A stretch of DNA of 64,000 nucleotides from Acanthosepion esculentum. Lineage: Eukaryota > Mollusca > Cephalopoda > Sepiida > Sepiidae. The stretch is taken from contig OZ038479.1 of assembly GCA_964036315.1 (NCBI GenBank), positions 57,141,746 through 57,205,745 on the forward strand. The letters are read 5' to 3'. Positions 10,401 through 22,989 of the stretch are shown piece by piece (position 1 is the stretch's first letter; every line of letters starts with the position of its first letter). Position numbers and translations under genes: made by a program. The notes beneath the pieces are model-generated. The model worked only from the letters and a program-made list of their open reading frames with translations. It was not told where the DNA came from and did not search any database.

Positions 10401-11754
10401 TTGGGTTCTATTATGGATGTTAAAATGAATTTACATTCTTTAAAAGAAAAAGTGGATACGTTTTATAGTTTGATTTTTGCAAACATGCAATTATGCTTTT
10501 TACATTCCATAATGGTTTAACATATTTTTAAGCAGGTGTCTGTTCATTGTTTTTTTTTTTGTTGTTCTTTTTCATGTATTGTGCTTTCCACTAGACACCC
10601 TGCCTGAATGATTAATAAAATTTACTTTTATTTTTCCGTTCAGTGTATGATGAACTCCACAACCTGAAAAGTACTTTTCTATTAAGTTAGTGAAGCAGGC
10701 CAAAGACACCAAATTCCTTGCAGTGTATGCTTTTATAAAGTTAAAAACTTTGAAGAGAAGAGACGCTTCACTGATATAACTTTTAATGGAACTTCATCTC
10801 CACCTCTAAAGGAAGGAAGGAAAAGCACTAAGATTTGTATGAATACTCAGATTCATTAACATTTGTGAGGAAGAAAAGTCACTTCAAATGACATTCAGTT
10901 ATGAGTGCCAAGGACAATGGGTTGTAGTATACTATTGCTCCAATATATTACATCTTTGTTCAGTGCTGTAATCAAAATTTTTGTTTCAACCAAAGGTAGA
11001 AATGTTATTTTTTGATGGCCTTTGTTGGATGATATTGTATAAGTGGCATCAACATTTGCCTTTTAGATGCGATTTTCATATATCACATTCAAGATATGAT
11101 ATGCAGTGTTCCAAAAATATTGGCTATAGCAGAGTGATTTGCAGCCTGAATTTGTTTATAAAAAAATTCACACTGCAAATCACTATAAGAAGATGAGGAC
11201 CATTCCAATAAATGTATTTTTTTTTAGTTTGAAGATAAATAAGTTTAAATCTCTCTTTGAAATTTTGTTGTCAAGAAAAAAAACATATGCGAAAAGAATT
11301 CTGTTGAATTTCTCATCCCAAATTAGTAAAGTTTCTAAATTTTTGTCCTACTGTTAAATTGCACTTCTGGCTGTTTTTATGTAGTGTAAGTATAAGCTTT
11401 TTATTGATATACTACTGAAAAAAATTTTTTAGCTTCATCTAATGAGTCTTACTAAGTTGAAAACTGTTAAAATGGCTTAGCTATTTCGCTTTTGAGAATG
11501 TAATTTTTTTCTTTTTCCAATGTCTGATAAAAAAATTGACTTATATTTCTTTTCATTCAAGACTACCTACCTATAGAGTATAGTGCATTTTAAATAAAAA
11601 ATATGGAGTCATTCTATGCACAGGTAAATTTTATTGAAGAGATTAAAAATCAGGCATTAACAAAGACAAAAGTATTCATTTCTTTACCAGAAATTGTAAT
11701 TTTTGCTGTTATGAGCTCTGGTAAAAAAATGATTAATAGGGAGGAGTAAAGGAA
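10401..11754. other. no gene recognised
   Basis: AT-rich intergenic sequence. Overlapping short plus frames near 10981-11357 lack any domain. Confidence 0.5.
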
Positions 11755-12045
11755 AATTACCCCCACCACCACCACACACACCTGAGCTGGTCAAGCATAG
11801 AAATGAACACAATATGGGAACCAGTAAGAAGGAGTGCTAGAGAAAAGCAATAATAATAACCAAATTGTAATATGAGCTCTAGTAAAAAAAAATATTGCTG
11901 AGACATTAAGTTTATAAGTTCCAAAAATTCATACACAGATGGATAAAGGCATTGGTGAGATCCAGTGACTAGACCCAAAGAGTTGTGAGTTCAATACCTA
12001 ACTACAACAGTGGTGAACAAGACTTAAAGACTTACTTTTAATACA
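11755..12045 (+). repeat. Penelope-like 3' region and family-1 tRNA-like head
   Basis: The segment 11785-11960 (tggtcaagcatagaaatgaa, tatgggaaccagtaa) matches the DNA just downstream of the Penelope relic at 42 kb in reverse complement. It continues into ggataaaggcattgg and gttgtgagttcaatacct, the A/B-box-like part of family 1. This supports the repeat and the Penelope element being physically one unit. Confidence 0.75.
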
Positions 12046-12099
12046 GGCATAGAGATCTTGATAAACCAGAAATAATTGTACCAGATTTATCTTTATAAC

Positions 12100-12870
12100 T
12101 CAACTAGCAGCATGGCCCGGTGTTGCCCGTGCTTGATTCAGAAATCGTATGACTCATACAGCAATCGCTATCACTTGACTTAAAATATTTTTGCCCTTCC
12201 TTGCCTTTAAAGGAGTGCCCTTTGCCGTGCTGATGTTGCTACATGCCTTACTTCTTGCCTATCTCACACTGCAATTTTTTTCTAAGCTCTATACTAAACA
12301 TTAAATCTGTTACGAAAAAAGAACTAAACAAAATGAACACAAAATGATCGGCTTTAAAAAAGGACTCTTAACTGGAAAGACCGAATGAAAAAAGAACGTT
12401 AACAACAAATACTTTTTCACACCCAACCCAGTTCTGCGGAATCAGAATCAACGTTGAGCAAATGAGCCAATTGGAGTAAAGTGTCATGCAGATTTAAATT
12501 TTTCCCACTTGTGACGAATGCAGCTATCGATTTTTTTTTTTGCATGCTAGCATGCTAGTTAACATTCGTGTCAGTCAGCTGTTGGCTCTCACACTGGCCA
12601 ATAGAATCTTCCTGCCTATTTGTGGCAGCCAGCTATAGGCTCTCACTCTGGCCAGTAGAAAATGGCTGTAAACTACATGAAAACTACCGTAGAAGCCTGA
12701 AAAAAATTGATTATTTCCACTATCGATGGGAGTTGGGAAATGCATAGTCGGTCTTGGCCTTCCCGTTAACGTGGAGCATGTGCATGTAAATTTTGGTGCA
12801 AATCCGTCAAAAATTGCAGCTGTGTATTCATCACACACACACACACAACACATACTGCCTTTTATAGATA
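12100..12870 (+). repeat. probable retroelement 3' region, tentative
   Basis: It begins ctagcagcatggcccggtgt and ends with a (ca)n run and tttatagatagagatt. This layout is common for non-LTR element tails in invertebrates. Two similar phrases (gttggctctcacactggcca and ataggctctcactctggcca) form a local direct repeat at 12581 and 12633. No coding part was recognised. Confidence 0.4.
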
Positions 12871-12879
12871 GAGATTAGC

Positions 12880-14515
12880 AACAGAGTTATGACTATTCAA
12901 ATTTCCTCAGAATATAGAATTTTTTTTTTGTCTTATATTCTCTGGACAAAAAGCCAATTTTAACAGTGTGTAACTGAAGATGCAGCTTTCAAACAAGTTA
13001 AAAACCATTATAAATGTAATTTTATATCAGTAGACTTGAAGTAAATGATAAATCAATAATTCTTAAATCAGACCAGCCTAAATATTAGGAAAATTTTGTT
13101 ATCAAAAACATATTTGTAAACAGAAAGGTATATTTGACTTTTCATATAAGTTTCATTTCAATAGTTAATGATTTGCAACTTCTTCCTATACTTCATAGTA
13201 CTACAGAGATTAAGCTAATTTTTTTTTTCAGTAGTATGTCAAAAAACAAAAGAAAAAGAAAAAACGATTTTTATGCCACATTAAAACATCCAGAAGCACA
13301 AATTGGCAGTAGAGCCAAAACAGATCAAAAGTATATGACACACAGAGGGTTAATTAAACAAAAAAAAAGAGGAAAGAGACTATGAACAGGATGATAATTG
13401 TTGAAATTCGCAGGAAAGTGGACTGAAAAGTTAAGATTAAAATTAAAAAAGAAATGCGTTGAAAAATCATGTTTCAAAACAATAAAATGAAATCTCAAAC
13501 AGTTCCAAAGAAAATCAAACCGAAATTTAACTTTTACCATAATAATTTCTTTCTAGAGTTGTTTTCCTTGCCTCCAGCATGGTAATGGTTAACTAGACAG
13601 AATTCAGTAAGATTGAGCAAAACCAAGACTAAATGTCCTTCCCTACAATAAGAAGGAAACAATGCATCTTTGAAGATGCTGGTACTGGAAAATAGAAAAA
13701 CATATGTTATCAATAAAGAAAACTGGGTGGTTCCACGAAATAACGTTTAAGATTGTTCTGGACAAAGAGCCATCTGGTTTGAATTGGCCACTCAGAAGAA
13801 AAATATCCCTACAAAAATAGAGATTAGCTTGATGTGTTCATTTATTTTAATCTCTGTGACATTTGATAAAAATTTTGAGATGGACACAGGAATCCATATG
13901 AGTCGTAGGTTTAGACAACTTGAAGAGTTTCCACATTACTGCTACTGCAATCTACATTGTTCACCGAGACCTCCTGACCAAAATAATTTCTCAACAGCAG
14001 ACATGAAGTCATCATCACTGTAATACTAGTTGCCACCTAAGTGTTTTTTTCCTGTCGGGGAACAGATGGTACCAAATAAGGAGAGTGATCAACCAGTTCA
14101 AAGCTACATTCTTTTTTGTGCAGTTTCTCACCATCAGCCTGTTCTCACTCCAGTTTACTTCACCAGTGATCTTCTCACCTTCTGAGATCAAAAACACATG
14201 ACAGAGGAGTGAAGAGTTGTGAAGTAGACAACCAACAGCTAGATCAAGTGGAACCATGCTTCTCATCATGATATCAGTGACACACCAGCAACACATTAAC
14301 ATGTGAGGAGTCAGCTAGATGCTAATCACAGTGTCTGAAGGAACTTAAAAATAAATCTGGGAGCTGGGGTTATATTATTGGTTGCCATAGACCAGGATTA
14401 ACCCAGAGCTACAAGTACACCATACTGAACTTGCCATAAAAATGTATCTATTGGAGGTAAATGCCTGAAACTTTAGCAATTTATGGATGAGGAATGTAAT
14501 AAAACGTCTCTTTTC
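12880..14515. other. no gene recognised
   Basis: Short frames only, including a 95-codon minus frame at 14015-14302 without a recognisable domain. Confidence 0.45.
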
Positions 14516-14521
14516 ATTGTA

Positions 14522-14750
14522 TTGGGTTGGTGCGTAATTATCAGGCGTTTGATAGGCAAGTTATTCATTAATAAAAATGGCTGTTTTGTTTAATATTTTT
14601 ATAAAAATATTTTATTTTCAAGTTATAAAAATGCTTGTTGATAATCATACACTTCGGAATAATCATTTAAAAATGTTATTGTTGAATTGTTATGTTTCTT
14701 TTTTCATAATAAATATTTTAAAAACGCCTGATAATTATGCACCAACGCAA
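14522..14750. mobile_element. mariner-type MITE
   Basis: Terminal inverted repeats of about 30 bp begin ttgggttggtgcgtaatta on the left and (complement) ttgcgttggtgcataatta on the right, and end in tatcaggcgttt. The element is 229 bp and flanked by TA on both sides (14520-14521, 14751-14752), as expected for Tc1/mariner insertion. No coding sequence remains, so movement would have needed a transposase from elsewhere. Confidence 0.92.
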
Positions 14751-15344
14751 TAATATCAATATTTATCTTTTTTGTGAAATTATGCAATTTTCAACTTGTC
14801 AAAAACAGGAAAGTAATGACTACAAAATTTATAAATTTGCTTTACAAACAGAAAATAAATACTTTATAATAATGCTTTCAACTTCTTCAGTTTTTAAACT
14901 CATAAAAACAAATTTTCTGGACATTGTGAATGGTTCTCCTGCACTTTCTCTTCTAATGATACCTTTTCTGACTTAATTTCCTTATAAGCCTCTGATTCCA
15001 GCCATCACATCAAAATTCAAAGACAAATCTTGATTCCACTCATGCAATGTAATCTGACAAATAATCTGATCATTTCGGCTCTTTGTTGGATCTAAAAACT
15101 TTATTATAGCAATGGTTTGATTTGGGTTATTTAATATCGACAAGATTTTTAGGATAGTTCTGTATTAATAAAATATGTTTCCTTTGTAAAAAATATGTTT
15201 GTAGATCAGGTTTCATAGACATTTTTATAAAGAGTGTTTTTGTTGGGAGTCTAATGTATTGCAGGTACTGATATTTTTTTTTAAAACTGTATTGCTGGTA
15301 TTTTTATGATAAAAACCTATTTTATTTATTTTCATAATATTTTG

Positions 15345-15495
15345 ACCCCAGTTTGTCTATAGCTGGGACTCTAACAGGTGCTAACACCCTGGATCAGGGT
15401 GGACCTGGGAACAACAGCAATTAAGAGGTGGTTCCACGCTCCTCAAAACTGCCTGATTAGAGGCCTTGCTGCCAGATTTAGTTTATCATCATACC
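15345..15495 (+). repeat. dispersed 150-bp repeat
   Basis: It is closely similar to 31060-31215 in the same orientation (agctgggac, cagggtggacctgggaaca, gccttgctgccagat, tttatcatcatacccagga). The class is unknown. Confidence 0.8.
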
Positions 15496-15589
15496 CAGGA
15501 CGTTATAGTACCGAATAGAGCTGCAATATCAATGATTTGGCCAATGTAAAAGTCATAATATACTGCATATCTAGCACTCATCCTGCATT

Positions 15590-16125
15590 AGAAAATGTTC
15601 AATGAAACCAGCTGGATTTGTCTTAAACAATGTCAGATTTTTTCATGATGTGATCAGCCTGGTGCGACATGGCACCCACCGAGCAGAAACCTTTGAGAAT
15701 CTGCTCAATGAACTTGACATGACAATTCTCGCACGGGATATATTAATAGCATTGGCTATTTGATTTATAGTGAATCATTTGTCGTCCATCACCATGTGGT
15801 GAATACAATCACTGCTTTCCTCAGTGATGGCAGTTGCAGGACATCCAAACCTTGGGTAATCTCTTTGTTCCCCTCCTAAATTCAGCAGCCCACTTTTGCA
15901 CTGTTGATCAAGCTGGAATGTCATCAGCAACATGAATGTCTTTGCTGGCTAAACCATTTTTCGGCAGGTACCTGATAACACCACACTTGTTGTACATCTT
16001 TAATAGACTTTACAGGAACACCATGCTTGATTACTGAGTTAATGATTCTCTGTTTCTCAACAGCAGCAACTTGACACTCATTTTTCCTTCTTTTGCTTTT
16101 CATTTTTAGCAATCCTTTCTTGTAC
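15590..16125 (-). mobile_element. mariner transposase N-terminal relic
   Basis: The minus strand carries GVIRYLPKNGLASKDIHVAD, then STVQKWAAEFRRGTKRLP and HMVMDDRQ, the helix-turn-helix DNA-binding part of an irritans-like mariner transposase. It is broken by several stops and shifts. No catalytic half follows. Confidence 0.75.
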
Positions 16126-16129
16126 ATGA

Positions 16130-17230
16130 AGTTTCAAAAGTACTTCATATTGCTTGTGTCTTTGTCAGAGATGTTTTACTTTCTTGAAATGCTAAGAACT
16201 GTTTTCCACTCAGTTGCGGATCTTGCTTCCAGCCAAGCTTTAGTCCAGCTACACTTGAGCATGTTTGAAGTTGATCAATAGTGAAGTGATGAGTCATTTT
16301 TTGTCAGTTCTATCCCATCTTTCAAATATTGTAAATACATTCAAATTTTGTGAAAACTTTATTACAAAAATCCTAGATGTTACTTGAGTAGAAAAAATTA
16401 TAATGAAAAATTCAACAGTAAACATACTGAAAGTTAATCATGATCGTTATCAAAATTAATTTAATAAAACTCAAAAACATTTTGGTTGAGAGTTGGTACT
16501 TGCAGAATTTAAAATATTTTCTTTCACACTTGACTAAAAAAAAAAAAAAATCTACATTGAATATCTACTTTTAAAACAATGTACTTGTAATTTTCCATTG
16601 CAATTCTGAAATTTCTCCAAGTTTCTTTCTTTTTCTCACTGAAACCAAACAGCATCTCTATCTTATAGAGCTTTCTTCATGTTCAAAATGAAATAGTCCA
16701 TTATTTATGAGGTATTGGCAGAACGGGACATACATATTAACAAACTAAGGAACAAACTGAATTATAACATGATTGTTTAATATACTGACATTACATCTGG
16801 AGTTTTTTTTTTTTATCAATTAGTGGCTCATTAATATTTGAAAACTGCAATAAAATCTCTCAAGCTAGACAAAGACAAATGGAAGGAAACAAAGAACACA
16901 AATACAGCAAATATATAAACATTCTAAAACACGATACTTAAAGAGGAAAAAAACAATGTATTTTCTTTTGCTTAATGGTGGAAAATGTAAAAATTAAAAC
17001 AACTACTTAATCTAAGTAATTTTTAAGTTAGGAAAAAAAAAGGGCCATGATGGGTAAATTGTCATCAGTTTATATTTTTAATTTTGCATATGTGCATTGC
17101 TTTTGTTGCCTGCACAGTAAAGTCATGTGGGCAAGACACAAGTCACTCTGCCAGAAATTTGGAAACTGCATGCTGTACTGCATGGCATTCACACCAGATG
17201 CTCCAATAAGAACATTTCAGAGTGTCTTGG
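16130..17230. other. no gene recognised
   Basis: AT-rich with poly-A and poly-T tracts. A 70-codon plus frame at 17047-17259 has no recognisable domain. Confidence 0.45.
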
Positions 17231-17234
17231 TTTT

Positions 17235-17740
17235 CAATCTGAGGCCAGTGCAGAATTGAAGGAGTCTAATGGCAATTACAAAAACTCACTCGGATCATTC
17301 TGCTAAGAACTCCTGAATTTATCGGTGATGGTCTCAGACTCAATATGGAGGCTTACATCAAGTGTCTTGAAGTGGTAGTGCTGCCCAGGGTCAAGAGGGT
17401 ACCTGCTGACAGACCCTATGTCTGGCAACAGGACTCAACAGCACCATGCCACACAAGCAGGAGGATCCAGTCATGGCTGTCAGAAAATTTCTGCAACCAC
17501 CCCACCCCTTACATCTGGCCACCTAACTCCCCAGACCAACCTCCTTGTGTTGGGCACAGTTGAGTGAGAAACCAACAAAACTCCTTGTAACACCAAAGAT
17601 GAACTGAAAGCAAGAATTATGGCAGCATTCACCAACTTAAACAAGGAGACTGTCAAGAAGGCAAGAGGTTCTGAAGTTTTCTGGAGGCCATGGTTGAAGC
17701 CAATGGCAATTTCATTGAATTTACTCTTTAGTATTTGAAG
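17235..17740 (+). mobile_element. mariner (DD37D-like) transposase relic, C-terminal half
   Basis: It reads GLRLNMEAYIKCLEVVVLPR, RPYVWQQDSTAPCHTSRR, WLSENFCNHPTPYIWPPNSP and, after a frameshift, KDELKARIMAAFTNLNKET, then EAMVEANGNFIEF. The catalytic D of QQD is kept. The final one, expected at SPDxNPLD, is lost (QPPCV). Spacing fits a DD37D family. It is the same family as the relic at 521-1030. Confidence 0.85.
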
Positions 17741-17909
17741 ATATTTTTGTGTAATTTTGGTAAATAAATCTTAAAATGAGATGTCAGTGTTATTTTGATT
17801 TTGCATAATTTAGATGACACTTTATCCATTGTACCCTGAATACCTGTTTTTTCAAAGATAAGAAAGAGGCATATGATTATATATAACATTATGAACCTCT
17901 TGTAAAAAA

Positions 17910-18340
17910 ATGTTTTTGAACTTCAATCATCTCGGCTCCAGTCACTTTTCCATTACCACAAAGTTGCTTCCCTGTGCCTTTTCTATAAAAACTTTCATGG
18001 TAATTGTTCAGATGAGCTCTTCACTATGGTATCTAGATTTTATGACGTGCAGTACTAGATTAGCAACAAGGTTTCATCATTTTAAAGATGAAATTACAAG
18101 ATATAACTGTAGGTTCTATGCTAAAACTTTCTCTTACATTTCCTGCTTGTGGAAATCTCTTTCCAGTCAACTTCAATCTTTAAAAATTTTAAAGATCAAT
18201 GTTAATTGTCATTTTCTGTCTCTTCGAAGTCTATACTTTTATTATTTTCTCTCCTTAATGTTTTTCTCAGATTCTTTCACTTGGCAGTAACACCTGTCAG
18301 TAGATTTATTGCCTTGCTCGGGTTAAATATTATGAGAATG
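17910..18340 (+). mobile_element. CR1/L2-like LINE 3' end at the left boundary of duplication copy A
   Basis: It reads RLATRFHHFKDEITRYNCRF, YAKTFSYISCLWKSL, with the usual 3' UTR. The same LINE segment lies at the left boundary of copy B (37960-38062), so the duplication appears to start inside it. Confidence 0.8.
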
Positions 18341-18498
18341 TAATTAACAGCCAAAGGTTACATTTAAATTCTATTAGCAAAGAAAAGAGAGAGCTATGCA
18401 AAATGAAAAAAGCCTAACTGCAAACACGAAGAGAATTATTATGCATAATGTTAAAGATATATACATATGCATGCTTTTAACTTTTACCATAAAATGCA

Positions 18499-18663
18499 GA
18501 TTACGCTGATGATGATTTAGTGCTACTCTCTGAAACCCTTCACCATAATCTTGAACATTCAGCCAAAGATAAAATGGAATACATATGCTTAAATCAAAAT
18601 AGAACAATCAAAACAGTATCTGGCATGCCACTCAACTGTGTAGAAGAATTTAATAAAATCTCC
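18499..18663 (+). mobile_element. LINE reverse transcriptase fragment with YADD box
   Basis: It reads DYADDDLVLLSETLHHNLEH, then DKMEYICLNQNRTIKTVSG and PLNCVEEFN, the catalytic YADD and following block of a non-LTR reverse transcriptase (RTE-like style). The YADD codons lie at 18502-18513. Homology stops abruptly at about 18663. The whole of 18072-18728 is absent from copy B. Confidence 0.75.
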
Positions 18664-18777
18664 ATTGCTGGACAGCTAAAGATGAAATTGTTAGTGAAGT
18701 TCTTTAGTGGGAGCCTACCGAAGGAAGTGCTACCAGAGGATGACAAGCCAAGATCTTTATCAAGCAGATATGTGACA

Positions 18778-18846
18778 ACATAATTTGAAATCCCTTTGAC
18801 CTGCTGAATACCGTATTTGGCAGGTCAGAGGGATCATAATTTATGT
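18778..18846. repeat. hairpin 3' of the zinc-finger gene, copy A
   Basis: The arms (aaatccctttgacctgctga ... and its complement in ggcaggtcagagggatcata) pair over about 25-30 bp with a very short loop. The equivalent in copy B is at 38451-38520. Confidence 0.8.
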
Positions 18847-18984
18847 TGTCTCACATCTAAAGAGAGTCACAAGAATCTGTACAAGCAGTGCAACCAGATG
18901 ACAACAATTCAAATGCAGGTCAAATATTTTTACAACATTCATGTTACATTATATCAGAACACTGAATTGTGAGTAACAATTTTT

Positions 18985-19130
18985 TTATTTACATGCAGAC
19001 TATTGTCCTCATCTTTGTTGCCAAAAATGTTGTGATAATAACAAGGATGGGGACAACAGTCCACATACAAATAATCATAACTCTTCATCACAGAATTTCA
19101 GAGAGAAATCAGAAATAGAAATCAATTAAC
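18985..19130. repeat. inverted tails of a Penelope-associated repeat
   Basis: A minus-oriented tail (agactattgtcctcatcttt) is followed after about 20 bp by a plus-oriented tail (aacaaggatggggacaacag, tcataactcttcatcaca). It is the minimal form of the head-to-head layout seen at 32 kb. It is present in copy B at 38715-38850, so it predates the duplication. Confidence 0.75.
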
Positions 19131-19342
19131 TCCCCATTCCAGAAAATTCACACAGATATAAAAATCTATTAAAATTGAATTATGTATCAACAACACATTC
19201 ATATTTTGTTATACCAAAAAATAAATAACTATTTACAAATGTGCAAAAACATAAGTGCTTTCAAGTAAGCATTCATTCAAATTTTCACAAGAAGACTAAC
19301 ACATAATAGTACCATACTTCACAAAACTTATTTTTCCCAGGT

Positions 19343-19348
19343 TTTATT
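19343..19348 (-). promoter_or_regulatory. candidate poly(A) signal of the copy-A zinc-finger gene
   Basis: AATAAA lies on the minus strand about 55 bases beyond the stop codon. The same hexamer is conserved at 39037-39042 beyond the paralog. The position is usual for a short 3' UTR. Confidence 0.5.
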
Positions 19349-19400
19349 ACATACATACTATTAATTGTGACTTGTGTGTAAAGGAAAAAGCCCAAACATT

Positions 19401-20291
19401 TTAACAAGTGAGCACTTTCTGTCCAGAGTGGGTTCGCATATGTTGGACTAAATTTGAATTCTGGGAAAAACAAGAACCACACATATAACAAGAATATGGC
19501 TTTTCTCCAGTGTGTGTTCGTATATGTTGTACCAAATGTACTTTCTGTACAAAGGAAGATCCACACGCTTCACAAGAATACGGTTTCTCTCCAGTGTGTG
19601 TTCGCATATGTTGCACCAAATATGACTTCTCTGAAAATGAAGATCCACACACTTCACAAAAATATGGTTTTTCTCCAGTGTGTGTTCGCATATGTTGGAC
19701 CAAATGGGAATTCCGTGAAAAAGAAAAGCTGCATACTTCACAAGAATATGGCTTTTCTCCAGTGTGTTTCTGCATATGTTCCACCAGTTGTGACTTACGT
19801 GAAAAGGAAGATCTACACATTTCACAAGTGTATGGTTTTTCTCCGGTGTGTGTCCGTGTATGTTGCACCAAATGTGCCTTCTGCACAAAAGAAGATCCAC
19901 AAACTTTGCAAGAATATGGTTTTTCTCCAGTGTGTGTTCGCATATGCCGAGCCAAATATGACTTATCAGAAAAAGAAAACCCACACACTTCACAAGAAAA
20001 TGGTTTTTCACCAGTGTGTGTTCGCATATGTTGAATCATATGGGCCTTCCGTGAAAAAGAAGAGTGGCATACTTCACAGGAATATGGTTTCTCTCCAGTA
20101 TGTGTTCGCATATGTTGGACCAAAGATGACTTCTTTGCAAATGATAATCCACACACTTCGCAAGGATATGGTTTCTCTCCAGTGTGGGTTTTCAAGTGTC
20201 TTTTTAAAGTGGAACTATGTGACAACTTACAGCCACAAGTTTCACAGCTGTATTTCTTTTTCAAATGATTTTCCATATTTTTAGAAGTCAT
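19401..20291 (-). CDS. C2H2 zinc-finger protein, 10 fingers (copy A)
   Basis: A 296-residue protein: a short N-terminus ([12 protein letters not shown]), ten C2H2 fingers joined by TGEKP linkers, and the tail SGQKVLTC. Finger 1 is CETC...HLKTH and finger 10 is CYMC...HMRTH. Typical helices are [27 protein letters not shown] and SQNSNLVQH. An in-frame TAA lies four codons before the ATG, so translation starts in this exon. A good 3' splice site lies 84 bases upstream. The protein is inferred to bind DNA in the nucleus through the finger array. No effector domain is visible. The paralog at 39095-39787 lacks fingers 4 and 8. All ten fingers keep their Cys and His ligands, so this is the better preserved copy. 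Confidence 0.93.
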   Translation of the reverse strand: MTSKNMENHLKKKYSCETCGCKLSHSSTLKRHLKTHTGEKPYPCEVCGLSFAKKSSLVQHMRTHTGEKPYSCEVCHSSFSRKAHMIQHMRTHTGEKPFSCEVCGFSFSDKSYLARHMRTHTGEKPYSCKVCGSSFVQKAHLVQHTRTHTGEKPYTCEMCRSSFSRKSQLVEHMQKHTGEKPYSCEVCSFSFSRNSHLVQHMRTHTGEKPYFCEVCGSSFSEKSYLVQHMRTHTGEKPYSCEACGSSFVQKVHLVQHIRTHTGEKPYSCYMCGSCFSQNSNLVQHMRTHSGQKVLTC

Positions 20292-20375
20292 GGAGAATAT
20301 TTAGACCCTCTCAAATTCACCATGAAAAGTAATTATTTATATAAGTGCACAGAACAACTTTCCAAGCTGGTTCAT

Positions 20376-20377
20376 CT
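20376..20377 (-). promoter_or_regulatory. candidate 3' splice site upstream of the copy-A zinc-finger exon
   Basis: The minus strand reads a T-rich tract, then ttttacag, then atgaaccagctt. Both copies conserve the tract and AG (39884-39885 in copy B). It implies a 5' non-coding exon further up, toward higher coordinates, which I could not locate. Confidence 0.5.
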
Positions 20378-20534
20378 GTAAAAAAAAATATTAATAGTTA
20401 AACATAAAATAATTAAATGAATTGGATCATGTTAAATCCACTTTTCAACACTTTTTCACAATTTTTTATAGACTATATTCTCTAAGAAACAACTTCTTAA
20501 ATGTATTTTTAATAAAATTAAAGGTTAGGTTTAA

Positions 20535-21280
20535 GACTCCAAGGTTATCACAGAGAATTGTGCTACAAGACAATAGCCTAGTGGTTTAAAGCATCAGTTC
20601 AAAGAATTTGGTGACATAGTAAATGTGAGTTCAATCCTTGAGTAGGGTAGTGTGTATGCAGTGGAAACAGGCAAGTAGTAGTCAAAATAAGAACTAGATG
20701 AGATATCCTGAGATATGGACAGGGGAACAAGAACAGTAGACCTATTCACCAATCATCCAGTTCACACCCAGTTACCTGGTGTTTTGAACAGGAGTAGAGA
20801 TTTAGCCCTTGTTTCCTGTTTAGGATTGGGTTTCCAGTTCCTTCCAAAGTCTACTTCCGCACTATTAATGCTAAAGTCTTCGACTGAAGTTGGAAATGTT
20901 ATTCACTATTTAAATCTTGACCTCTTCAAGTCTACAGTTATCTTTTCTGCAGACCCCCAAGAACTTTATGTTTTCCCTTTTCTTATGCTAACACCACACA
21001 GTAACCCTCTACTTTGAGTGGCTATTGGGATTTGTATTGGGTGAAAATTAGTAAGAAAAGGAAGAAAAAAAAAAAAGGTGGAACAAGGTCTACCTCTGTA
21101 GATTAAGTATAGGGTTCAGTCCAGAATTCCCTGTAGATAACCCAGATCAATATACACCTGATGAAGGCTGGAAGGCACAAAGGCCGAAACATGATAAAAA
21201 CAAGAAAGATGAGAACACTCATCCGAATATATATATAGTATAAATAACGATAACTCATTATCCCAGAAATTTTTGCTTTA
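20535..21280 (+). repeat. Penelope-associated repeat, family 2, split copy
   Basis: The tRNA-like head at 20560-20740 (tagcctagtggtttaaagca as A box, tgtgagttcaatccttg as B box) is separated from its body at 21085-21280 by about 320 bp of LINE-3'-end-like DNA. The body contains gattaagtatagggttcag, the core ctgatgaaggctgg ... ggccgaaac, and the tail ataactcattatcccagaaa. Copy B has the same arrangement at 40075-40770. Confidence 0.75.
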
Positions 21281-21724
21281 CATAAATTAGTTACTGAGTG
21301 TTAGAGAGTTTAAGAAAAATATACTATTAAGGAGGACAATAAAAAGAACAAGAATCATATAAATTGGTGACAATAACTATAGCTTTCATTAATCTAATAG
21401 AAAATATCTAATAGTTAAATTATTCCAATAATTATTTAATATTCGTATTCAGTAATAAAATGACAGAATTGTCTCCTCTAATCTTTTATTTCCCTAAAAC
21501 AAAAATGACATCTCATTTTCCTTTCAACAAAAAATGAGCTGGAGCACTAACCTTTACAGGAAAAACAAAAATTTACAAAATGACTCAACCATATTTTTTG
21601 CAGAAATTGATATGTTTATAACTGTAATCCAATCAACCATGAAAATCTTTGATGACATATCTATTACAATTTAAAATGGGTTTTTTTCTCATCCTGATGA
21701 AACTTTTCACAATACACAGTTGTA

Positions 21725-21860
21725 TGATTTTTTTCGGCTTTTTTTTTAATCATTTCACCCCAAGCAAGGTAATAAAGTCTATAAGACAGAAGAGGTTACC
21801 AAGTGTTAGAGTATATAAAAAAATATATTAGGAGAGAGGACAATAAAAGAAGAAAAATCT
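21725..21860 (-). mobile_element. LINE 3' end fragment
   Basis: The complement of the common 3' terminus: tttaatcatttcaccccaag, then gtaataaagtctataagaca, ttagagtatataa and gaggacaataaaag. Confidence 0.65.
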
Positions 21861-22989
21861 TCATCAGAAATAAAGAACTTTTGGTTGCAAAAGGAAAATT
21901 ATTAAAGTCTCAAATCCATTTGTTTTTCTTTATTAATATTACTTATATGAGTATGTAGGATTTACTTCCACCTTGTCTGCCAAAATGCCATTAGGTGGTG
22001 TTGTTTCAGGACTATAAAAAAGAGACATTAAAACCGCTTTCTCTTTTCATTTGAGGATGCAATAAGAAATTTCTTTCCCTGGACAACCACCTATTAACAT
22101 TTTAAATCAACCGCACACACACTATGTATATCAACATTTTCTCTCATTTTCAAATTGCTATCAATGTATAAACCTAAAAGTAACTTTCTCTTTTTGTCAG
22201 TTATGTTAATAGGTACCTCTACAGAATTGTGATACCTAAGGTTTAAAATGAAAAATTCTTGAAGATTTTATTTTAGTTATTATCAAGCTAATGGATTCAG
22301 TTTAATATTTCCAATCAACTAATTCTTTGGTATATTTCAAAACTAATTTAAATTTGAAGAATTTTTTTTTTAAATCGCTAATTTTAGCCATCTGTCAGCA
22401 CAATGTAATTCTCTTTATTAAAAACATCTTACAAAAATAAAATCTACTTTTCTGAAACTTTTTTTGAGCTGATTTAAAGCTTAATTAATCTGATTTGAAG
22501 CAAATATTACTTTTAGTTTAAAATATTGCAGAAATGATTTTTAACACAAAGATAGATGATTTTATTAGATTTTAACAGCTTTATTACCAGATTGACAGCC
22601 AAAAATGTAACTAATTTTTTCTACAGGGGAATATCTGCAAAAATTACTTGAGCACCTTTTTTAATTTTTAACTACCCAGTAATCTTAAAACTTTACAAAA
22701 TATTCTCTGTAATCTAATGTTTTATTGAATTTTAGGTACTTTGGCTTTAAAATTAGTATAGTTGTTGCACTTATCTTCTCATAAAGTTGTGTATGGACAT
22801 CCATATTTACAAAAATCAGCACATTTATACACATAAGAAAAAATCAAAGTTCTTTTTACAATATTGCGGGTTGCTGAATTGTAGCAAGCTTTTCTGTTTA
22901 TGATTAGTAAATATAGTTTTCACTTAATAACAATATCACTTAACTGCTGCAAATTTATACAGAACTTTAAAATATGTCAAACTTTATAA
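21861..22989. other. AT-rich flank, no gene
   Basis: Strongly AT-rich and without open frames. A short part (22480-22530) aligns with copy B at 42875-42905. Confidence 0.5.

Noticed and set aside
12575..12853. A 92-codon minus frame rich in Cys and Val at its start
   Set aside because: It runs through a (ca)n repeat and a dispersed repeat; no domain.
19448..20284. Long open frames on the plus strand and another minus frame across the copy-A zinc-finger gene
   Set aside because: They are by-products of the repetitive finger codons (TGEKPYSC read in other frames) and show no domain. The same artefact recurs at 39142-39666 and 52189-54088.
20560..20650. Possible functional tRNA genes at the tRNA-like repeat heads (also near 32500, 48800 and 60780)
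   Set aside because: The A- and B-box-like sequences are present, but no full cloverleaf could be drawn and the copies are multi-locus repeats with non-tRNA bodies.
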